This document shows, piece by piece, positions 56,161-64,000 of a DNA stretch of 64,000 nucleotides. The translations under genes were made by a program, and so were the position numbers. Every line of letters begins with the position of its first letter. Position 1 is the stretch's first letter. This DNA is from Collinsella aerofaciens (GTDB taxonomy: Bacteria; Actinomycetota; Coriobacteriia; Coriobacteriales; Coriobacteriaceae): assembly GCF_028209625.1 (NCBI RefSeq), contig NZ_JAQLDU010000002.1, positions 113,842 to 177,841 on the forward strand, in the 5' to 3' direction. The notes under the pieces were generated by a model that had not been told where the DNA came from, made no database searches, and saw only the letters and a list, made by a program, of their open reading frames with translations.

Positions 56161-56868
56161 CTACTCCCATTCTTGCTCGTAAATATTGAGCGACTTTACG
56201 TAACGCCCCTGGGCGCCCATGATGTCGCGGACCAGACGCAAGAAAAAGCTGATGCACGAGGTGTCAAAGCCGTCCTGCAGGTCCTCGGGATGCACCGCAC
56301 CCGGCCCATCGACCGCCGTGTCGTTCAGGCGCGCGATGTCATACAGGTAGAGCTGTCCCGCCGTAAGCCAGGCATCGTCGACGCAGGCAAGGCGCACCGC
56401 AATCGCGCCGTCGTTCCAATGCTCCTTCTGCACGATATGCGGGTCGTAGACATCAAAGCGATGATCGGTGCGCGTGTCCTTCAGCACGACCATGCCGGAC
56501 GCAGGATTCTTGTCCAAAATGCCAAAGCGCGAGAAATACTGCGTGTCGCGTACCTGCTCGAGCCGCTTGAGCGAGGCAGGCGAAAGCGATGCCGGCGGCT
56601 CGTCAACATATAGCTCGAGCAGCGTTTTGCCATGGCGATAGGGGCGCTCGAAGAGCAGCCAATCGGTAAACGCCATGTTGTAGGCCATGATTTCGTTTTG
56701 AGAAGGCCCCTCGCAATAGCTGAGCCACGGGTCGACAATGACCTCGAACTGTTCGCGTGCCGGCTCCAGGAATTGAAACTTCCGCAGCATCCAAAAGTGA
56801 GCCATGTCGGCAATATCGTTGCCGACGGCTTCAGCCAGCTCTGCTCGGTCAAAAGCGTGGTCAGTCAT
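56161..56868 (-). CDS. Uncharacterised protein
   Basis: A 235-aa soluble protein that I do not recognise. It is acidic and helical at the N-terminus (FDRAELAEAVGNDIADMAHFW), with aromatic-rich segments (AFTDWLLFERPYRHG) and a beta-rich middle (ASGMVVLKDTRTDHRFDV). No signal peptide, membrane helix or metal motif is evident. Ribosome binding is clear (GAGGAGG before the ATG at 56868). It lies between hairpin locus D and a non-coding gap before gltD. Function unknown. Confidence 0.75.
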   Translation of the reverse strand: MTDHAFDRAELAEAVGNDIADMAHFWMLRKFQFLEPAREQFEVIVDPWLSYCEGPSQNEIMAYNMAFTDWLLFERPYRHGKTLLELYVDEPPASLSPASLKRLEQVRDTQYFSRFGILDKNPASGMVVLKDTRTDHRFDVYDPHIVQKEHWNDGAIAVRLACVDDAWLTAGQLYLYDIARLNDTAVDGPGAVHPEDLQDGFDTSCISFFLRLVRDIMGAQGRYVKSLNIYEQEWE

Positions 56869-57163
56869 GGCATCCTCCTCAAACTGATGGACCTCAATTT
56901 GAGCTTACGAGGAGGGTGGGCAGCCACGACCAGCGCGGGCAAAATAGGCCTCCGGCTGCAAACCAGATGCTGACCAAACACTTGACGAAAAGCTTGACCG
57001 AAAATGCGCACCGCAACAAAACCGCAGGCAAACATAGACGGCCAACCCGCCCTTTTGAGCCAGATGCCTGCAGCCACCACAGAAACAACAGGTGACCACA
57101 GCCCAAGAAGTCGACAAATGAACATCCTTACGTCGACAAACGCGCAAACTGCTCGCAAAGAGT
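56869..57163. other. Gap downstream of gltD without a recognisable gene
   Basis: About 300 bases. Several overlapping minus-strand frames encode hydrophobic peptides but have no ribosome binding site or family match. Confidence 0.4.
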
Positions 57164-57203
57164 GTCCCCAACGACTAGACAAAAAAGGCTAGTCATTGGG
57201 GAC
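57164..57203 (-). repeat. GGGGAC-family palindrome after gltD
   Basis: GTCCCCAA-x-GACTAG and CTAGTC-x-TTGGGGAC flank an A-rich loop. It lies 17 bases beyond the gltD stop and may also end gltBD transcription. Confidence 0.75.
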
Positions 57204-57220
57204 GTTCTTAAATGACTACT

Positions 57221-58702
<1,482 letters not shown>

Positions 58703-58707
58703 GGCAC

Positions 58708-61700
58708 TTACGCCTCCTTCTTGGTCGAAGCAACAGAGCTGGCGGCCGCGGACGCAGCACCCGCAGCACCGCCCGCAATATCGAAGCGAGCGACATCCGC
58801 GGCGCTCGCGCGACCGGTCACGATGTCAAACGCCAACTCCTCGGCCTGCGCACGCGTCTTGCCCACGGCCTCGGCCGCAGCGACAATCGCCAGCACGCGC
58901 TCGTACTCGGTCGGAATGACCTTCACAAAGTGCTTGCTCATCGAGCCGAAGCTATAGAGCAGCTTAATGCCGCGCGGGCTCTGCGTCGCGTCCACGTGCT
59001 CTTGGATGAGCGCACGAATCTGCGCCAGCTCGCCGGCCGTCGGGGCCTTGAGCTCAACGCTCTCGTGGTTCACGCGGGCATCGAGCGTGCCGTACTGGTC
59101 AAAGACATAAGCCACGCCACCCGTCATGCCGGCAGCGAAGTTCTGCCCGACCTCGCCCAGGATGAGCGCCAGGCCACCCGTCATGTACTCGCAACCGTGG
59201 TTGCCGCAACCCTCGACCACCACGGTGGCACCGGAGTTGCGTACGCCAAAGCGCTGGCCGGCCAGGCCGTTGATGAAGCCACGGCCGCTCGTGGCGCCAA
59301 AGAACGCAACGTTGCCCACGATGATGTTTTCGTCGAACTTATAGGTCGCATGCGGGTTGGGGCGCACCGACACCTCGCCGCCCGAAAGGCCCTTGCCAAA
59401 GTAGTCGTTGGCGTCGCCGCACACGTTGAGCGTAATGCCGCGCGGCAGGAAGGCGCCAAAGCTCTGACCGGCCGATCCATCGCAATCGATGGTGATGGAG
59501 CCGGCGGGCAGGCCCTCGGGATGTGCCTTGGTCACCGCGTTACCCAGGATGGTGCCCACGCAACGGTTGACGTTGGCGATATCAGCGCGGAAGCGAATCG
59601 GACGCAAGTGGGCACGGGCATCGGCCGTATAGGGCACGAACAGCGTGGAGTCGAGCGTCTTGTTGAGCTCGCTGTCCGCAGCCATCTGCGGCAGGAAGTG
59701 ACGACCGTCGGCACCCGGGATATGGGCACCAAACTCACAGGTCGCGCTTGCCAGTACGGGCGACAGATCCAGCAGGTTAGCTTTGCGATTGCCCGGGACC
59801 TCGATCTGGCGCAAGCACTCGGGATGGCCGACCATCTCGTCGACGGTGCGGAAGCCCAGGCTCGCCATGACCTCGCGCAGTTGCTCGGCAACAAAGAGCA
59901 TAAAGCGCTCGACGTGCTCGGGCTTGCCGCGGAAGCCGCGACGCAGGCGGCAGTTTTGCGTGGCGATGCCGGCGGGGCAGGTATCCTGCTGGCAGTCGCG
60001 CTGCATGAGGCAGCCCATCGAGATGAGCGGCATGGTCGCAAAGCCAAACTCCTCGGCGCCCAGCAGGCAGGCAACGGCAACATCGGTGCCGTCCATGAGC
60101 TTGCCGTCGGCCTCGAGCACCACGCGCGAGCGCAGGCCGTTTTGCAGCAGCGTCTGCTGGGCCTCGGCAAGACCGAGCTCCAGCGGCAGACCGGCGTGCC
60201 AGATAGAGTCGCGCGCAGCGGCACCCGAGCCGCCGTTGTGGCCGCTGATCAAGATCTTGTCGGCAGCACCCTTGGCCACACCGGTGGCGATGGTACCGAC
60301 GCCGGCCTCGCTGACCAGCTTGACCGACACGCGCGCGCCGGGGTTGGCGTTCTTAAGGTCGAAGATGAGCTCGGCCAGGTCCTCGATAGAGTAGATGTCG
60401 TGGTGCGGAGGAGGCGAGATCAGGCCGATGCCGGGCGTGGACTGACGGACCTCGGCAATCCAGGGGTAGACCTTCTTGCCGGGCAGGTGACCGCCCTCGC
60501 CGGGCTTGGCGCCCTGGGCCATCTTAATCTGAATCTCGAAGGCGCTGCAAAGATAGCGGCTCGTCACGCCAAAGCGCGCGCTTGCCACCTGCTTGATCGC
60601 GGAGTTCTTGGAGTCGCCGTTGGCCAGCGGGGTCTCGCGACGCGGGTCCTCGCCGCCCTCGCCCGAGTTGGAACGGCCGTGCAGGCGGTTCATGGCGATG
60701 GCCATGCACTCGTGTGCTTCCTTGCTGATGGAGCCGTACGACATGGCGCCGGTGTTAAAGCGGCGGACGATGTTGAGCGCGGGCTCGACCTCGTCGAGCG
60801 AAACCGGCGTGCGGCCGCTGGCATCAAAGTCGAGCAAGTCGCGCAGGCGCACGGCACGGCCGGTACGGTGCAGACGGGCGCTGTACTCCTTAAAGGTGTC
60901 GTAGCTGTCCTCACGGCAGGCGGTCTGCAGCAAGTAGACAGTCTGAGGGTCGATCAGGTGATCCTCGCCGCCGATCGGGCGCCACTTGGTCAGACCCAGC
61001 GTGGGCAGCTGATCGGGAGCCGGGCTCTTAAGGATGGCGAGCGCGGCGTCGTAGCGCTCGTTTTGCTCGCGCTCAACGTCCTCGACACCCATACCGCCCA
61101 CACGGCTCACCGTGCCGGCGAAGTACGCGTTGACGAACTCCGGCGTAAAGCCCACGGCCTCGAAGATCTGCGCCGAATGGTAGCTCTGCACCGTGGAGAT
61201 GCCCATCTTGGACATGATGGAGACGATGCCGGCGGTCGCAGCCTTGTTGTAGTTGGCGATGCCCTGCTCGGCCGTCACGTCCAGGTCGCCGTGTGCCGCC
61301 AGATCGCGGACGCACGCATGTGCGCTGTACGGATAGATGCCGCTCGCGGAGTAGCCCACCAGTGCCGCAAAGTCGTGCGGAGACACGGCGTCGCCGCACT
61401 CCACCACGATGTCGGCAAAGGTACGCACGCCGGCGCGGATCAGGTGGTTATGCACGCAGCCCACAGCGAGCAGCGACGGCACGGGCACCTCGCCCGCAGC
61501 GGCACGATCGCTCAACACCACGATGTTCACGCCATCGCGGACCGCAGCCTCAACGTCCTCTGCAAGCTGTTTGAGCGCAGCCTGCAGCGCGCCCTCGCCG
61601 GCATCGCGGCGGTAGACGGCACGGAAGCGACGGGTCTTAAAGCCAACACGGTCGATGGCACAGATATGCTCGAACTCTTCATCGTTGAGCAATGGGCGCT

Positions 61701-63405
61701 CCAAGCGCACCAGCTGACAGGCCGTGCGGGAATCCTCGAGCAGGTTGCCGTGGTTGCCCAGGTAGAGCGTGGTCGAAGTCACCATGTGCTCGCGCAGGGC
61801 ATCGATCGGAGGATTCGTGACCTGAGCGAACAGCTGATAGAAGTAGTCAAAGAACGAACGCGTCTTCTTGGACAGGCAGGCCAGCGGTGCGTCGATGCCC
61901 ATCGAGGCGAGCGGGGCCTTGCCCTGCTGGGCCATGGGACGCACGACCTCGTCGACGTCATCCCAGTGGTAGCCGAGCTTGGCCATACGCACGGCGGCGG
62001 GCACCTCGGCGTCCTCGGCGGACGCGGGCGCGGCGGGCTCATCGAGCGCGTCGACGGTCAGCGTCTCCTCGGCAATCCAATCACGGTAGGGCTTTTCCTT
62101 GGCGTAACGGGCGCGCAGCTCGTCATTGTAGATGACGCGCCCGCGGGCAAAGTCGACCTCGAGCATCTGGCCCGGCCCCAGACAGCCGCTCGTCACGATG
62201 TTCTCGGGGCTCACCTCGATGGTGCCCACCTCGCTTGCCAGCATAAAGCGACCGTCGCGCGTCACGTAGTAACGAGCGGGGCGCAGGCCGTTGCGATCGA
62301 GGGCGGCGCCCAGGGTACGGCCGTCGGTAAAGGCGATGGCCGCCGGGCCGTCCCACGGCTCCATGAGCATGGACTGGTAGGCGTCGTAGGCGCGGCGCTC
62401 CTCACTCAGGCTGTCGTTGTGGTCCCACGGCTCGGGCAGCAACATGGACGCGGCACGCGTGAGCGGGCGACCGTTCATGACCAGGAACTCGAGCACGTTG
62501 TCCAGAATCGCGGAATCGGATCCCTCGCGGTTGATGATAGGCATCACGCGCTCAAGATCGTGCTGCAGCACGGGGCTGTACAGGTTGGGCTCGCGGGCGC
62601 GAATCCAGTTGACGTTGCCCTTGAGGGTGTTGATCTCGCCGTTATGGATGATAAAGCGGTTGGGGTGCGCGCGCTCCCAGCTGGGCGTGGTGTTGGTGGA
62701 GTAGCGCGAGTGGACGAGCGCCACGGCCGTCTTGACGGCGGCGTCGTTGAGGTCGATGAAGAAGCGGCGCATCTGCGTGGCGACGAGCATGCCCTTGTAC
62801 ACGATAGTGCGCGAGCTCATGGAGCAGACGTAGAAGATCTTGTCGCGCAGGGCAAACTCGGTGTCGGCCTTCTTTTCGATGGTGCGACGGCACACGTACA
62901 GGCGACGCTCAAAGGTATCGCCGGCGGGCGTGTCGTCCGGACGGCCCAGGAAGGCCTGCAAGATGGTGGGCATGCAGGCGCGTGCCGTCTCGCCCAAGTC
63001 GTGCGGGTCGACGGGCACCTCGCGCCAAAAGAGCAGCGGCACGCCGGCCTCGGCGCAGCCCTCCTCAAACACGCGACGGGCATCCTCTACGCCCTTGTCG
63101 TCCTGCGGGAAGAACAGCATGGCCACGCCATAGTCGCCCTCTGCCGGCAGAATCTGGCCGCACTTTTGAGCCTCTTTGCGGAAAAAGTGATGCGGAACCT
63201 GGAACAGGATACCGGCACCGTCGCCGGTGTTCTTCTCGAGTCCCGTACCGCCGCGGTGCTCCAAGTTGACCAGAATGGACAGTGCATCGTCCAGAATCTG
63301 GTGATGGCGCTCACCGTTGATATCGGCAAGCGCGCCGATGCCACATGCATCGTGGTCGAATTCGGGGCGATAAAGGCCCTGCTGCTGAGCGGAATCTGCC
63401 TGCAT
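58708..63405 (-). CDS. gltB: Glutamate synthase, large subunit
   Basis: A 1565-aa multidomain enzyme. The N-terminal Ntn amidotransferase starts near HDACGIG, whose Cys (about residue 21) becomes the nucleophile after removal of the short leader. Central and FMN-binding TIM-barrel domains follow, with SGHNGGSGAAARDSIWHAG. The 3Fe-4S cysteines are in MQRDCQQDTCPAGIATQNC. The C-terminal GXGXG beta-helix is present (EGCGNHGCEYMTGG). It converts glutamine plus 2-oxoglutarate to two glutamates. GGGAGGA precedes the ATG at 63405. It is the first gene of gltBD and lies 184 bases from hairpin locus E. Confidence 0.96.
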   Translation of the reverse strand: MQADSAQQQGLYRPEFDHDACGIGALADINGERHHQILDDALSILVNLEHRGGTGLEKNTGDGAGILFQVPHHFFRKEAQKCGQILPAEGDYGVAMLFFPQDDKGVEDARRVFEEGCAEAGVPLLFWREVPVDPHDLGETARACMPTILQAFLGRPDDTPAGDTFERRLYVCRRTIEKKADTEFALRDKIFYVCSMSSRTIVYKGMLVATQMRRFFIDLNDAAVKTAVALVHSRYSTNTTPSWERAHPNRFIIHNGEINTLKGNVNWIRAREPNLYSPVLQHDLERVMPIINREGSDSAILDNVLEFLVMNGRPLTRAASMLLPEPWDHNDSLSEERRAYDAYQSMLMEPWDGPAAIAFTDGRTLGAALDRNGLRPARYYVTRDGRFMLASEVGTIEVSPENIVTSGCLGPGQMLEVDFARGRVIYNDELRARYAKEKPYRDWIAEETLTVDALDEPAAPASAEDAEVPAAVRMAKLGYHWDDVDEVVRPMAQQGKAPLASMGIDAPLACLSKKTRSFFDYFYQLFAQVTNPPIDALREHMVTSTTLYLGNHGNLLEDSRTACQLVRLERPLLNDEEFEHICAIDRVGFKTRRFRAVYRRDAGEGALQAALKQLAEDVEAAVRDGVNIVVLSDRAAAGEVPVPSLLAVGCVHNHLIRAGVRTFADIVVECGDAVSPHDFAALVGYSASGIYPYSAHACVRDLAAHGDLDVTAEQGIANYNKAATAGIVSIMSKMGISTVQSYHSAQIFEAVGFTPEFVNAYFAGTVSRVGGMGVEDVEREQNERYDAALAILKSPAPDQLPTLGLTKWRPIGGEDHLIDPQTVYLLQTACREDSYDTFKEYSARLHRTGRAVRLRDLLDFDASGRTPVSLDEVEPALNIVRRFNTGAMSYGSISKEAHECMAIAMNRLHGRSNSGEGGEDPRRETPLANGDSKNSAIKQVASARFGVTSRYLCSAFEIQIKMAQGAKPGEGGHLPGKKVYPWIAEVRQSTPGIGLISPPPHHDIYSIEDLAELIFDLKNANPGARVSVKLVSEAGVGTIATGVAKGAADKILISGHNGGSGAAARDSIWHAGLPLELGLAEAQQTLLQNGLRSRVVLEADGKLMDGTDVAVACLLGAEEFGFATMPLISMGCLMQRDCQQDTCPAGIATQNCRLRRGFRGKPEHVERFMLFVAEQLREVMASLGFRTVDEMVGHPECLRQIEVPGNRKANLLDLSPVLASATCEFGAHIPGADGRHFLPQMAADSELNKTLDSTLFVPYTADARAHLRPIRFRADIANVNRCVGTILGNAVTKAHPEGLPAGSITIDCDGSAGQSFGAFLPRGITLNVCGDANDYFGKGLSGGEVSVRPNPHATYKFDENIIVGNVAFFGATSGRGFINGLAGQRFGVRNSGATVVVEGCGNHGCEYMTGGLALILGEVGQNFAAGMTGGVAYVFDQYGTLDARVNHESVELKAPTAGELAQIRALIQEHVDATQSPRGIKLLYSFGSMSKHFVKVIPTEYERVLAIVAAAEAVGKTRAQAEELAFDIVTGRASAADVARFDIAGGAAGAASAAASSVASTKKEA

Positions 63406-63588
63406 CGCGATCCTCCCCTAGATATTTAGACAGTCAGTTGAATAGGCATAGTAGGGGCATCGGGGCGTCGTTGTGTTTCCCGCCCGTTTCGAAACAATCG
63501 CGTAACGCACGCCCCACGAGTGGACACCGCCGACCTCAAGGGCGACAACATAGGCCCCAAGTTCGGCCTGTTAGCTCACCACTTCAAA

Positions 63589-63807
63589 CATCTCAATCTG
63601 TAACAGGAAGGCCCAATTACGACGACTAACTGTTACAGATTGAGATGTTTTCGAGAGACAGTTCCGAATGTCTCGATCTGTAACACGAAGGGCCGGTTTT
63701 GGCGGCAAACTGTTACAGATCGAGACATTCCATAGGACCATTTCTTCCTGTCTCGATCTGTAACACCTAGGCCCAATTTCCATCCCTAGTTGTTACAGAT
63801 CGAGACA
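63589..63807. repeat. Hairpin-array locus E (3 units)
   Basis: Units at 63589-63647, 63669-63727 and 63749-63807, spaced exactly 80 bp twice. All three have perfect 17-bp arms. The first uses the variant arm CATCTCAATCTGTAACA, compensated on the right. The loops resemble each other (for example GGCCCAATT in the first and third). Confidence 0.9.
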
Positions 63808-63819
63808 TTTCGGCAGCCC

Positions 63820-64000
63820 ATTACAGTCTGAAGTGGGCCACCGATAAATTTCGATGGCGAGCATTCGGCGCATTGCCTACGATACGGGCAAGCCCCGAGG
63901 GGCCGCCGATCGGGCGCCTCCGAATGGCCGTCTGCCCCTGCCCCGTAGAGGGCCCGGGGGGTGTTGCCACCGGGGGCGCTCGCCGCTCCGGACGACTGAT
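63820..64000. other. GC-rich, strongly structured sequence at the window edge
   Basis: Contains pairs such as ATTCGG...CCGAAT, GGCC...GGCC and CCCGGGGGG...CCACCGGG that could fold into several stems. No reading frame or known RNA is recognised, and the region continues beyond the window. Confidence 0.3.

Noticed and set aside
55836..56257. Minus-strand ORFs translating the hairpin units (repeated SQSVT and LLQIE peptides)
   Set aside because: The repeated peptides are simply translations of the palindromic DNA repeats; no ribosome binding sites.
63571..63783. Small minus-strand ORF over hairpin locus E
   Set aside because: Same artefact of translating the repeat units.

Overview
The window looks like the chromosome of a high-GC, strictly anaerobic gut actinobacterium of the class Coriobacteriia, most likely Collinsella or a close relative. 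This is inferred from GC-rich codon use, a superoxide reductase, an [FeFe] hydrogenase, sugar PTS genes, a FucO-type dehydrogenase and AddAB-type recombination genes. No 16S gene is present to confirm it. No rRNA, tRNA, CRISPR array, complete prophage or transposase was recognised.

Layout. 1-9.1 kb: a divergent NAD-synthase-like protein (running off the left edge), superoxide reductase, a SWIM/SNF2 helicase and DNA polymerase III alpha (dnaE), all on the minus strand. 9.2-10.8 kb: a small AT-rich island with an MFS transporter, a DUF3284 fragment and a possible 49-aa ORF. 10.9-17.7 kb: addB-addA. 18-22 kb: a TrpR-like regulator, a holin-like membrane protein, and an Rrf2 regulator divergent from cysK, then mnmA. 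22-28 kb: an HTH-HipA-like kinase fusion, an M42 peptidase, fucO, a LURP-one-like protein and a DUF1275 membrane protein. 28-31.7 kb: YgiQ, a CPBP protease and an orphan RelB-like antitoxin. 31.9-38 kb: a tightly packed four-gene operon of flavoprotein, [FeFe] hydrogenase, substrate-binding lipoprotein and fused ABC permease-ATPase. 38.2-42.8 kb: an alpha-glucoside PTS operon (EIIA, LicT-type antiterminator, EIICB, GH4 6-phospho-alpha-glucosidase). 43-45.3 kb: a DEAD-box RNA helicase with a long RG-rich tail. 45.9-49.1 kb: an FHA protein and a membrane Ser/Thr kinase. 49.4-52.5 kb: a copper operon (copA, copZ, csoR) with a CsoR-type operator. 52.6-56.9 kb: a zinc-ribbon membrane protein, an amidohydrolase, a nuclease-like protein and an unknown protein. 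57.2-63.4 kb: gltB-gltD.

The most unusual signal is a family of eleven intergenic hairpin elements at 45.6, 49.2, 54.7, 55.9-56.1 and 63.6-63.8 kb. Each has 17-nt arms (core TGTCTCGATCTGTAACA and its reverse complement) around a semi-conserved 24-25-nt loop. Where units occur in tandem they repeat every 80-81 bp. Two copies keep perfect arms despite several substitutions, which suggests the palindrome is under selection. A separate family of GGGGAC-containing palindromes sits in other intergenic gaps. I could not link either family to a known element from the sequence alone.
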